The notes below the pieces were generated by a model that made no database searches, had not been told where the DNA came from, and worked only from the letters and a program-made list of their open reading frames with translations. From JAGQRJ01 sp041402045 (lineage in GTDB: Bacteria; Planctomycetota; J058), in NCBI GenBank assembly GCA_041402045.1, contig JAWKSZ010000039.1, positions 1-64,000 of the forward strand: a DNA stretch of 64,000 nt, written 5' to 3'. The position numbers were made by a program, and so were the translations under genes. Shown in pieces: positions 34,786 to 42,942 of the stretch (positions within the stretch are counted from its first letter, which is position 1; every line of letters starts with the position of its first letter).

Positions 34786-35430
34786 ATGCTCGCCCGCCGC
34801 CTGGGACCGTGGATCCTGCTCGCTTGCTGCCCGGCGGTCGCCCTGGGCTACGGCTACGGCAGCGAAGACGACCCGCTCCTCCTGACCTTCCGCAAGGCCG
34901 CGACCGCGGCGCAGGGCGGAGACCTCGGACCGGCGCGCGCGCTCCTTCCCGAGGTGCAGTGGCAGGTCGAGGAGCTGCGGGCGAAGGACGACCTGGGCCT
35001 CGACGTGGAGCCCATGCTGCGCCAGGCCCACGGCCCCAACGCCACCCCCGCCGGCGCGCTCCAGGCTTGGGCCAACCTGCTCTACCTGGGCATGCTGCAG
35101 AAGTTCCACTGGAACCTGCAGGAGAAGCTCGCCGACTACCACAAGGCGCGCGCGCGCCTGGAGAGCGCCGCCGCCTACTACGAGGCGGCCCTGGCCGGGA
35201 ACGTGCGCCAGGACGACGCGCGGCGCAAGGCCGCGGACCCCGCCGCCCCTTCACGCCACGCGGACATCACCGCGCAGTTCACCGCCGCGCGCACGGCGCT
35301 GGGCTCGCCTGGGCTGTTCGGCGCGGGCCAGCGTCCGCCCGACGTCCCCGCGTTCGAGGCCGCGGTGCGCCGGATCGTGGGGCACTTGAACGCGGTGTTC
35401 CCGACCTTCGTGCGCCCCCGCGCGCGCTGA
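34786..35430 (+). CDS. Secreted hypothetical protein
   Basis: 214 aa, ATG 34786, probably translated from a leaderless mRNA. An N-terminal signal-like segment (LGPWILLACCPAVALGYGYG) precedes an all-helical domain with segments such as WANLLYLGMLQKFHWNLQEK and ARLESAAAYYEAALAGNV, somewhat TPR-like. No catalytic motif. It is divergent from the DUF4266 operon and 2 nt upstream of the GT-C gene, which is probably cotranscribed. Function unknown. Confidence 0.6.
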   Translation: MLARRLGPWILLACCPAVALGYGYGSEDDPLLLTFRKAATAAQGGDLGPARALLPEVQWQVEELRAKDDLGLDVEPMLRQAHGPNATPAGALQAWANLLYLGMLQKFHWNLQEKLADYHKARARLESAAAYYEAALAGNVRQDDARRKAADPAAPSRHADITAQFTAARTALGSPGLFGAGQRPPDVPAFEAAVRRIVGHLNAVFPTFVRPRAR

Positions 35431-35432
35431 GC

Positions 35433-36371
35433 GTGGCGGCGCGCGGCTGGGCCTGGGCGACGCTGGGGCTGGCGCTCCTCGGGCTCGCCTGGCGCGTCGC
35501 GCTGGGGGGAGCGCCCCCGGCGACCTTCGACGAGGTCTCCTTCCAGCGCGCGCTGACCCAGTTCGACCTGCTCGCCTTCGAGCCGCACTTCCCGGGCTAC
35601 GCCTTGAGCGTGTTCCTGGCGCGGATCCCCGCGGCCTTGGGGAGCGCCGCGCCCTACGCCTGGAGCGCCGGGCTGCTCGGGCTCGCGCTGACCCCGGCGC
35701 TCTACCGCGCCGGGGGCGGCGGCCCTGGGGGCACCCTCGCGGTCGCGGCGCTCGCGCTCTCGCCCTTGGCGCTGAGCGTGGGCGCGCGCCCGCTGGCCGA
35801 CGGCGGCGCCAGCGCGCTGGCGGCGGGCGGGGTGGCCCTCGCCTGGCGCGCCCTCGAGGCAGGGCGCGCGCCCTGGGCCGCGGCCTGGATCCTGGGGGCG
35901 GCCGCGGCGGCCAAGCCCGACTACGCGCTGTTCGGCAGCGCGCTCCTGCCCGGCCTCGCGCGGGAAGGCTGGCGCCGACGGGCAGGGCTCCTGGCGGTCT
36001 GGGCTCTGGGGCCGCTGGCGGCGACCTGGGCCGCGGCGGGCGGCGCGGGGGGCGTGGCGCCCCTCCTGGCCGAGGCCGAGCGCTTCGTGCGCGGCCACGT
36101 GAGCGAGTGGGGGGGGACCGTGGCCAGCGACCGCGGGCCGCGGCTGGCGCGCTTCGGCCTGCCCCTGGGGGCCGCGGGGGGGGACCCGGGCTCGCCGGCC
36201 TGGCGCTGGGGGGGGTCCTCGCGCGCTACGCGCCCCTCCAGACGCGCCGCGCGGCGCTGTGGGCGGCGCTGCCCTACGCGCTCTACACGCTCTACGGCCA
36301 GAACCTCGCGCACCCGCGGCACCTGCTGCCGTTGGTGCTCGTGGGCGCGCTGCTCGCCGGCCGCGGGCTGA
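35433..36371 (+). CDS. GT-C-type membrane glycosyltransferase, N-terminal part (frameshifted)
   Basis: GTG 35433, two nt after the previous stop. The frame codes convincingly to about 36180: multiple hydrophobic helices and the motif TFDEVSFQRALTQFDLLAFE, which matches the first periplasmic loop of GT-C glycosyltransferases that use polyprenyl-phosphate sugars, followed by HFPGYALSVFLARI. After the 8-G run at 36176-36183 the frame turns into Arg-rich nonsense and stops at 36371, while the neighbouring frame takes up the membrane protein. The gene is either broken or carries a sequencing error; a phase-variable tract is possible. Confidence 0.6.
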   Translation: MAARGWAWATLGLALLGLAWRVALGGAPPATFDEVSFQRALTQFDLLAFEPHFPGYALSVFLARIPAALGSAAPYAWSAGLLGLALTPALYRAGGGGPGGTLAVAALALSPLALSVGARPLADGGASALAAGGVALAWRALEAGRAPWAAAWILGAAAAAKPDYALFGSALLPGLAREGWRRRAGLLAVWALGPLAATWAAAGGAGGVAPLLAEAERFVRGHVSEWGGTVASDRGPRLARFGLPLGAAGGDPGSPAWRWGGSSRATRPSRRAARRCGRRCPTRSTRSTARTSRTRGTCCRWCSWARCSPAAG

Positions 36372-36763
36372 ACCGGCTCCCGGCGCGCGCTGCGTGGCGA
36401 GCCGCCCTCGCCGCGAGCCTGATCCTGCTCCTGTTCAGCGGGAGCGCGCGTGAGACCGCCTTCCAGCGCGCCCGCGGCCGCCCGGCGGACCGGCTCCTGG
36501 CGCTGCTCGAGCTCGAGGACCCCCTCGAGACGCGGCTGTATGCCGGGTTCCTCGCGCGCCCGCTGCGCGAGCGCGCGCCGACCCTCGAGGTGCGCCCGGC
36601 TCGGGACCTGGCCCACGTGGCCGCGCTCTTGGCCGCGGACCCGACCCCGCCGCGGGTGGTGTGGGTGGCGCAAGACGTCCGCGGGGCCGAGCGCCTGGAG
36701 CCCGTGGTCGAGGACGGCGAGCTGCGGGTCTACCGCTGGGATCGAGGCCGGGCCGGTTTGTAA
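36107..36763 (+). CDS. GT-C-type membrane glycosyltransferase, C-terminal part (frameshifted)
   Basis: Real coding in this frame starts near 36184, directly after the G8 run that interrupts the preceding frame. It encodes LAGLALGGVLARYAPLQTRR, ALPYALYTLYGQNLAHPRHL and a membrane helix (AALAASLILLLFSG), then a soluble C-terminal region ending RVYRWDRGRAGL. Joined with the 35433 frame by one base, the product would be about 440 residues with 9-11 helices. Upstream residues of the open frame (36107-36183) are not believed. Confidence 0.55.
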   Translation: MGGDRGQRPRAAAGALRPAPGGRGGGPGLAGLALGGVLARYAPLQTRRAALWAALPYALYTLYGQNLAHPRHLLPLVLVGALLAGRGLNRLPARAAWRAALAASLILLLFSGSARETAFQRARGRPADRLLALLELEDPLETRLYAGFLARPLRERAPTLEVRPARDLAHVAALLAADPTPPRVVWVAQDVRGAERLEPVVEDGELRVYRWDRGRAGL

Positions 36764-36820
36764 GACGCACACTCCGCCCCTCCAAGTGCTGTAGTTTGGC
36801 CTTGGCCTGGAGGTTGCTCC

Positions 36821-38362
36821 GTGGCCGATCCCGTGCCCGCGCCCGACGACCCCGAAGGACACGCCGTGCTGCCGAGCCTCACCGCGCCCTTTCCTCTGAC
36901 CCGCTACTTCGTGGCGACGGGGATCCTCACGACCCTGATCGTGGCGGCGTTCCTGGTGTGGGTCACCGCCGCCAGCATTCGCGAGGAGATCCTCCCGGAG
37001 TACGAGAGCTTCGCCGAGCGGGTGGCGCGGAACCTGAACCGGCAGGTCCACCGCGAGTTCATCGCGCCCACGATCGAGGCTCACGGCGACATCGACCTCG
37101 ACCGCCCCGAGGTGCTCGAGGTCCTCGACGGCGTGGTCCGCGCGAACGTGGCGGTGTTCGACGTGCAGGTCGTCTACCTGTTCGACCTCGAGGGGAACAT
37201 TCGCTACTCGACCAACCTCGACCACCGCGGGTCCAAGATCCGCGACAACCCCAACTACGAGCGCGCAGCAGCGGGGCAGACCTCCTCGGTGCTCGTGAAC
37301 CGGGGCTCGCCCCTCGACGTGAGCGGGGAGCCCGGGGCGGTGACCCTGCTCGAGACCTACGTCCCGGTCTACGCCCTCGACGCGCGCGGCGAGGAGACCG
37401 CGCAGCAGGCCGGGGTGATCGAGGTCTACCAGGACGCGACGCGGATCAGCGAGGAGATCCAGCGCGCCACCTGGCGGGCCGGGGTCTACACCGCCACCGC
37501 GTTCGTGGCGCTGATGCTCGCGCTCTGGCTCTGGATCCGCAAAGCCGAGCGCACGATCCACAACCAGACCGAGGCCGTGCTCAGCGCGAACCAGAAGCTC
37601 GCGGCGCTCTCCGCCGACCTCGAGCAGCAGGTGGCCGACCGCACGCGCCAGCTCCTGCGCGCCGAGACCCTGGCCACCGTGGGCGTCCTGGGGGCGGGGG
37701 TGGCCCACGAGGTCAACAACCCCGTGGCCTCGATCGCGACCTGCGCCCAGGGCCTGCTGCGCGACCTCAAGCAGCCGCAGAACGAGCGCGAGCAGGAGTG
37801 GCAAGAGTACCTCGAGATCATTCGGGACGAGGCGTTCCGGGTGAAGGAGATCACCCGCGGGCTGCTCGACTTCAGCCGCGGCTCGGGCCAAGGCGCCGAG
37901 GTCGTCGAGCTCGGCGCGCTGCTCGCGGGCACCGTGCGCCTGGCCACGCCGCGGGCCAAGCAGGACCAGAAGTCGATCGTGCTCGAGCACGACGCGCCCC
38001 TCGAGCTCCGCGCGGACCCGGCTGGGCTGCGCCAGCTGACCCTGAACCTGACCCTCAACGCCCTCGACGCCTCGCCCCAGGGCGGCGCCGTGACCTGGCG
38101 CGTGCGCGAGCGCGCGGGGCGAGCCGAGCTGGCCTGCCTCGACCAGGGCCCCGGGTTCAGCCCCGAGGCCCTGGCCCACGGCTTCGAGCCCTTCTTCAGC
38201 GGCAAGCCGACGGGCCAGGGGACCGGCCTCGGCCTGGCGATCGCCTACGCGGTGGTCCGCGACCACGGCGGCACGATCGAGCTCTCGAACCCGCCCGGGG
38301 GGGGCGGGTGCGTGCGGATCGAGCTGCCCTTGACGCCCCCCGAACCCGAGCGCGCGACGTGA
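36821..38362 (+). CDS. Sensor histidine kinase
   Basis: 513 aa; GTG 36821 with GGAGG 8 nt upstream. Membrane helices near 30-48 (VATGILTTLIVAAFLVWV) and 222-242 (TATAFVALMLALWLW) flank a ~170-residue periplasmic sensor with a Cache/PAS-like look (VVYLFDLEGNIRYSTN). The kinase core has His in GVAHEVNNPVASIAT near 290-305, N box LNLTLNALDAS, G1 DQGPGFS, F box FEPFFSGK and G2 GTGLGLAIAY. The downstream gene, 23 nt away, is its NtrC-type partner. A sigma-54-like sequence overlaps the start region (36803-36818) but would initiate inside the coding region. Confidence 0.92.
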   Translation: MADPVPAPDDPEGHAVLPSLTAPFPLTRYFVATGILTTLIVAAFLVWVTAASIREEILPEYESFAERVARNLNRQVHREFIAPTIEAHGDIDLDRPEVLEVLDGVVRANVAVFDVQVVYLFDLEGNIRYSTNLDHRGSKIRDNPNYERAAAGQTSSVLVNRGSPLDVSGEPGAVTLLETYVPVYALDARGEETAQQAGVIEVYQDATRISEEIQRATWRAGVYTATAFVALMLALWLWIRKAERTIHNQTEAVLSANQKLAALSADLEQQVADRTRQLLRAETLATVGVLGAGVAHEVNNPVASIATCAQGLLRDLKQPQNEREQEWQEYLEIIRDEAFRVKEITRGLLDFSRGSGQGAEVVELGALLAGTVRLATPRAKQDQKSIVLEHDAPLELRADPAGLRQLTLNLTLNALDASPQGGAVTWRVRERAGRAELACLDQGPGFSPEALAHGFEPFFSGKPTGQGTGLGLAIAYAVVRDHGGTIELSNPPGGGGCVRIELPLTPPEPERAT

Positions 38363-38384
38363 GCCGCTCGAGGCAGGAGCCCAC

Positions 38385-39746
38385 GTGAAGTCCGTGCTGA
38401 TCATCGACGACGAAGCCACCCTGCGCCGGGTCCTGGCCAAGGAGCTGGGCAAGGCCGGGCACCGCGTGCTGACCGCCGAGAACGCCGCCGAAGGCCTGGC
38501 GCAGCTCGAGGCGCAGGACGTGCCGCTGGTGCTCCTGGACCTCAAGCTCCCCGATCGCTCGGGGCTCGAGGTGCTGCCGGAGATCAAGGCGCGCTGGCCG
38601 CTGACCGAGGTGATCGTGCTCACCGGGCACGGTACGGTCTCGACCGCGATCGAGGCGATCCGCCTGGGGGCCTACGACTACCAGCAGAAGCCGTGCGACC
38701 TGGACGAGCTCGAGGCGCTCCTGGCCAAGGCCCTCGAGCGGCGCATGCTCGCGCTGCAGGCCGACGCGCTGACCCGCGGCGGCGAGCACCTCCCGATCGA
38801 GTGGGGCCAGAGCCAGGCCATGCAGCAGATCCGGCGTGACCTGGAGAAGGCCGCGCCCACCGACGCCCCGGTGCTGATCGTGGGCGAGAGCGGCACCGGC
38901 AAGGAGCTGATCGCGCGCCAGGTGCACGCCCACAGCCGCGTGGCCGACAAGCCCTTCGTGGTCGTCAACTGCGGCGCGATCCCGCCCTCGCTGGTCGAGA
39001 GCACGCTGTTCGGCCACGAGCGCGGGGCGTTCACCGGGGCCGACAAGCGCAAGCTGGGGCTGGTGGAGGTCGCCGACGGCGGGACCTTCTTCCTCGACGA
39101 GCTGGGGGAGCTGCCCCCCGAGGTCCAGGTCAAGCTCCTGCGCTTCCTGCAGTCGGGGGAGGTGCTGCGCGTCGGCGCGCTCCAGCCCGTGCACGTCACG
39201 GTGCGGGTCGTCGCCGCGACCAACGTGGACATCGACCGCGCCGTCGAGCAGGGCGAGTTCCGCGAAGACCTGCTCTACCGCCTGGACACGATCCGGCTCC
39301 AGCTCCCGGCCCTGCGTGACCGGCCCGGGGACGTCGACCGCCTGGTCGCGCGCTTCCTGCGCGAGCTCGAGGCCAAGGGCCGCCCGCCGCGGCGCTTCAG
39401 CGACTCGGCGCTGCAGGCGCTGCGCAGCTACCCCTGGCCGGGCAACGTGCGCGAGCTGCGCGCGGTGATCGAGCGCCTGTGCATCCTGAGCGAGGGGCCC
39501 GAGGTCGGGGTGGACGAGGTCCAGAGCCGCCTGCGGGGGGGCTCGGTCCAGGGCGGGACCTTCCCCCTGATCCCGATCCGCGAGGCCGAGGAGCGCCTGG
39601 TGCGCCTGGCCCTCGACCGCTACCCCGGCGACAAGCCCGCCGCCGCCGACGTGCTGGGGATCTCGCTCAAGACGCTCTACAACAAGATCAAGGCCTTCGG
39701 GATCACCGACCAGATCACCCCCCGCCGCAAGACGGTCGACGGGTGA
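38385..39746 (+). CDS. NtrC-family sigma-54-dependent response regulator
   Basis: 453 aa; GTG 38385 with CAGGAGC upstream. Receiver with IIDDEA and phospho-acceptor Asp in LVLLDLKLPD near 52, Lys in YQQKPCD. AAA+ domain: Walker A GESGTGKE, intact sigma-54 loop GAFTGA near 216, Walker B TFFLDELGE. The C-terminal HTH is DKPAAADVLGISLKTLYNKI. This second kinase/regulator pair is organised like the one at 26.5-29.4 kb but the regulator has the canonical GAFTGA. Its stop overlaps the next gene by GTGA, suggesting the flavoenzyme is cotranscribed. Confidence 0.93.
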   Translation: MKSVLIIDDEATLRRVLAKELGKAGHRVLTAENAAEGLAQLEAQDVPLVLLDLKLPDRSGLEVLPEIKARWPLTEVIVLTGHGTVSTAIEAIRLGAYDYQQKPCDLDELEALLAKALERRMLALQADALTRGGEHLPIEWGQSQAMQQIRRDLEKAAPTDAPVLIVGESGTGKELIARQVHAHSRVADKPFVVVNCGAIPPSLVESTLFGHERGAFTGADKRKLGLVEVADGGTFFLDELGELPPEVQVKLLRFLQSGEVLRVGALQPVHVTVRVVAATNVDIDRAVEQGEFREDLLYRLDTIRLQLPALRDRPGDVDRLVARFLRELEAKGRPPRRFSDSALQALRSYPWPGNVRELRAVIERLCILSEGPEVGVDEVQSRLRGGSVQGGTFPLIPIREAEERLVRLALDRYPGDKPAAADVLGISLKTLYNKIKAFGITDQITPRRKTVDG

Positions 39747-41173
39747 GCCCTCCGCGCCGCCTGCGCGCCGACGTGGCGATCCTCGGCGGCGGGCCCGCGG
39801 GGCTGGGCGCCGCGTGGGCGCTCGCCGGCTCCGGGGCGCGGGTGGTGCTCGTCGAGCGCGAGGCCGAGGTCGGCGGGCTGTGCCGGACCCACGTCCAGGA
39901 CGGCTACCGCTTCGACATGGGCGGGCACCGGTTCATCACCGCCGACCGCCCGCTGCTCGACCGCGTGACCCGGCTCCTGGGGGACGAGCTCCTGCTCGCC
40001 GAGCGCCGCAGCGAGGTCGCGCTCCTCGGGCGGCGCTTCCGCTACCCCCTCGAGCTCAAGGACCTCCTGGCGAACCTGCCCCCGCGCCTCGCGGCGCGCG
40101 CGCTGGCGAGCTACGTCAAGGCGCGTTGGCGCCGCGACGCCTCGCCGCCCGAGACCTTCGAGGCCTGGGCCACCCAGCGCTTCGGGCGCGCGCTCTACGA
40201 GCTCTTCCTCGGGCCCTACACCGAGAAGGTGTGGGGCGTGCCCCCCGCCGAGCTCTCCGCCGAGTGGGCCTCGCAGCGGATCTCGCTGCTCGACCTCAAG
40301 GACGTGCTGCGCTGGCTCCTGCGCCGCCAGCGCGGGCGCCCGCCTCGGACCTACGCCAAGAGCTTCCTCTACCCGCGGCTGGGCATGGGCCAGCTCTTCA
40401 CCCGGATCGGCGAGGCCGCCGCCGCGGGCGGGGTCGAGACCCTGCGCGGGGCCCGCGCTCGCGGGCTCGTGCTCGCGGGCCGACGGGTGCAGGCCGTGGA
40501 GCTGGACACCGCTCAGGGACCGGCGCTGCTCGAGGCCGAGCACGTGCTCTCCACCGTCCCGCTCTCGCAGCTCCTGAGCTGGCTCCCCGCCGGCCGCGGG
40601 CTGGCGGCGCGCTTCCCGTTCCGCCCCGTGCGCTTCCTGAACCTCGCCCTGAACCGCGGCTCGGTGCTCCCGGTCACCTGGCGCTACGTGGGGGAGCAGC
40701 GCTTCCGCGCGGGGCGGCTGCAGGAGCCGAACAAGCGCAGCCCGTTCATGGCGCCCAGGGGGCGCAGCTCGCTCATGGTCGAGGTGCCCCACGCAGCGGG
40801 GGACGCGATCGACCTCGCCTCCGACGCGGAGCTCCTCGAGCAGCTGTGGCCCGAGCTCGAGGGGCTCGAGGTCGGGGTCTCTCGCGCCGAGCTGCGCTTC
40901 GCGTTCTCGGTGCGCGCCCCCGAGGCCTACCCCGTGCACCTGCGCGGGACCGAGGCCGCGCGGGCCGAGGCCCTGGCCCTCGTGGATCAGCTGGAGAACC
41001 TGCGCAGCTTCGGGCGTCAGGGCGGGTTCCGCTTCGTGTTCTCGGACGCCTGCCTGCGCATGGGCCTCGACGCTGGCGCGGGGCTGCTCGCGGGGGCCAC
41101 CCCCGCGAGCCTCGCCCTGGCTCAGGTCCAGAGCGCGCGGCGCCTGGTCGAGGTCGAGTCGGTGGTCGGCTAA
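39743..41173 (+). CDS. FAD-dependent amine-oxidase/protoporphyrinogen-oxidase-like protein
   Basis: 476 aa, GTG 39743 overlapping the regulator gene by 4 nt. N-terminal dinucleotide fold ADVAILGGGPAGLGAAWAL followed by VVLVEREAEVGGLCRTH and FDMGGHRF, the pattern of the NAD(P)-binding Rossmann/amine oxidase group that also includes UDP-galactopyranose mutase-like and NAD(P)/FAD-dependent sugar or carotenoid enzymes. LFLGPYTEKVWGVPPAELSA is characteristic of the subgroup next to glycan genes. C-terminal FAD residues lie in VFSDACLRMGLDAGAG. The substrate is unknown; proximity to the GT-C gene hints at glycan metabolism. Confidence 0.82.
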   Translation: MSPPRRLRADVAILGGGPAGLGAAWALAGSGARVVLVEREAEVGGLCRTHVQDGYRFDMGGHRFITADRPLLDRVTRLLGDELLLAERRSEVALLGRRFRYPLELKDLLANLPPRLAARALASYVKARWRRDASPPETFEAWATQRFGRALYELFLGPYTEKVWGVPPAELSAEWASQRISLLDLKDVLRWLLRRQRGRPPRTYAKSFLYPRLGMGQLFTRIGEAAAAGGVETLRGARARGLVLAGRRVQAVELDTAQGPALLEAEHVLSTVPLSQLLSWLPAGRGLAARFPFRPVRFLNLALNRGSVLPVTWRYVGEQRFRAGRLQEPNKRSPFMAPRGRSSLMVEVPHAAGDAIDLASDAELLEQLWPELEGLEVGVSRAELRFAFSVRAPEAYPVHLRGTEAARAEALALVDQLENLRSFGRQGGFRFVFSDACLRMGLDAGAGLLAGATPASLALAQVQSARRLVEVESVVG

Positions 41174-41258
41174 ACGGAAGCGCGCGACTCTGAGTACTGA
41201 GACCGCGTGCTGACCTCCCACCGAATCGCGCCCGACCCAGCGAAGCCTCTCCTGGAAA

Positions 41259-41347
41259 CCAGAGTCACGATCCTGAGCGGGCGAGCGAGCGCCAGATCGC
41301 TGACGACATGGGAGCCACCCTCGCCCGCTCAGAATCGTGAACTCTGG
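41259..41347. terminator. Long inverted repeat between converging genes
   Basis: Arms 41259-41285 and 41320-41347 pair with one mismatch and one bulge around a 34-nt loop. It ends 2 nt before the porin stop codon and follows the flavoenzyme gene by 85 nt, fitting a bidirectional terminator. The right-arm core CGCTCAGAATCGTGA recurs with one change (CGCTCAGGATCGTGA) after the universal stress protein gene at 25334. Confidence 0.55.
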
Positions 41348-41348
41348 T

Positions 41349-42692
41349 CTAGAACGAGTAGCCCAGCTCGAGGTAGATCACGCGCCCGGGGTCGCCGGGG
41401 CCGTGGGCCCACTCGTAGCCGGCCTTGAACAGCACCCCGGGGTAGGGGATCCAGCCCACGCCCACGTGGTAGCGCTCGACGTCGAGGACCTCGCGCGTGC
41501 GCTCGTCACGGTCGGCCTTGCCGTAGCGGAAGGCGACGAACACCTCCTCCAGCAGGAAGCGCTCGAGCTTCCAGTGGTAGGCGGCCAGGGCGTAGACCCC
41601 GATCCCCTCGCGCATGCGGGCCCCGGACGCGAGGGGCTCGACCCGGCTCCAGATCGCCTCGGCCCGCAGGCGCAGCCCGCCGACGAAGAGCTCGGCGTCG
41701 GCCCCCCAGAAGGTGACCCGGCGCTTCTCGTCGCGGTCGTACTCGCCGGTGAGGAACGACCCGCCCAGGCTGAGCTTGATCGCGGTGGGGAGGGCCGCCT
41801 CTCCGGGGCCCGCGCCCTTGCGCTGCGGGTCGAGGTCGAACACGGTCCAGCCCAGGCGTCCGGAATACTGCGGCGCGGAGTTCGTGTCCTTGCGGAACTG
41901 CTTGGGGCGGTCCTCGCGGTCGGGGCCCGTGAGGCCCTTGCTGATCCCCAGCTCGAGCTCCACCTCGCCGCCGAGGAACCCCACGGGCTCGGTCCACCAC
42001 ACGTAGGCTCCGGTGTCGGAGTAGGTCCCGGGGAACACGCGGCGGAAGGCCGCCGGGCGGTTCGCGAGCTCGTTGCGCGGGGGGGCGTAGTAGCGGCGCT
42101 CGAGCCCGAAGGGGACCGGCTCGCGTCCAAAGCGGATCCGCAGGCGGTCGCTGAGCAGGGGCCGCAGCTCGAGGACCAGCAGCTCGACCTCGACCTCGAG
42201 CTTGCGCTCACCTTCGCCGAGGTCGCTCTCGAGCTCCGCTTCGCCCAGCGCGCCGATCCAGCGGGTCGGGAAGTAGGAGAGGTAGAGGTCGACCGACGAG
42301 AGCTCGAACGCGTTGTCCTCGAGCAGCTCCACCGACTCGCCCTGGCGGGTGATCGCGAGGGTGCCGTTGGCGCGGCCGTGGAACTCGAGGGGCGGGGCTG
42401 GGGGGAGCGGGTCCACCGCGTCGAGGTCGAAGCTCGCGCCCGCCGTCGCGGAGTCGACGGGCGCGGGGTCGGCGAAGGGGTCCGGCGGGTCGACGAGGGG
42501 GTCGGGGCTGGCGAAGGGGTCCGGGGGGTCGACGAGGGGGTCGGGGCTGGCGAAGGGGTCCGGGGGATCGACGAGGGGGTCGGCGAAGGGATCGGGCGGG
42601 TCGATCAAGGGGTTCGGCGGGTCGTCCGCCCACACCGCCCCCGCCAGGCCTACGAGCAGGCTCGCGCTCAGCACGGGCAGCGTCCAGCGCAT
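41349..42692 (-). CDS. Porin-like outer-membrane beta-barrel protein
   Basis: 447 aa from ATG 42692 (GAGGT 5 nt upstream). Signal peptide LPVLSASLLVGLAGAVWA. Residues 25-75 are three to four near-identical DPLVDPPDPFASP repeats. A beta-barrel follows (EFHGRANGTLAITRQGESVE; LRIRFGREPVPFGLERRYYA) with strand after strand to a C-terminal Phe (VIYLELGYSF), the usual barrel assembly signal. The GREPVPFGLE segment resembles OprP/OprO or phosphate-selective porins. The proline repeats should be a periplasmic or surface linker. Substrate not determinable. Confidence 0.78.
   Translation of the reverse strand: MRWTLPVLSASLLVGLAGAVWADDPPNPLIDPPDPFADPLVDPPDPFASPDPLVDPPDPFASPDPLVDPPDPFADPAPVDSATAGASFDLDAVDPLPPAPPLEFHGRANGTLAITRQGESVELLEDNAFELSSVDLYLSYFPTRWIGALGEAELESDLGEGERKLEVEVELLVLELRPLLSDRLRIRFGREPVPFGLERRYYAPPRNELANRPAAFRRVFPGTYSDTGAYVWWTEPVGFLGGEVELELGISKGLTGPDREDRPKQFRKDTNSAPQYSGRLGWTVFDLDPQRKGAGPGEAALPTAIKLSLGGSFLTGEYDRDEKRRVTFWGADAELFVGGLRLRAEAIWSRVEPLASGARMREGIGVYALAAYHWKLERFLLEEVFVAFRYGKADRDERTREVLDVERYHVGVGWIPYPGVLFKAGYEWAHGPGDPGRVIYLELGYSF
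42474..42616 (-). repeat. Tandem repeat in porin N-terminus
   Basis: About 3.5 copies of a 39-42 nt in-frame unit encoding DPLVDPPDPFASP; the two central copies are almost identical in DNA, indicating recent duplication. Confidence 0.8.
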
Positions 42693-42942
42693 GGGGACCT
42701 CGGGTCGGTGGGTCACGATTGTGGCGCGTCTGCCGGCGGCGTGCGACGCCGAGCGGTGCGTTTCGGCTCGAGCCCGGTGCGTCCCACGGCTCTTTTCGTG
42801 CGCATTTCGCCCGAGCCGGAGACCGTCGCACTCTGCGACGAGCGCAGGGCTTAGCGCCAGGCCCCGGAGTTGCGCCTCGGGCCTCTCGAAGGCAGGCGGT
42901 CGAGCTCCGGGAGGAGGAGCTCGAGCGAAGGAAGGACCCAGC

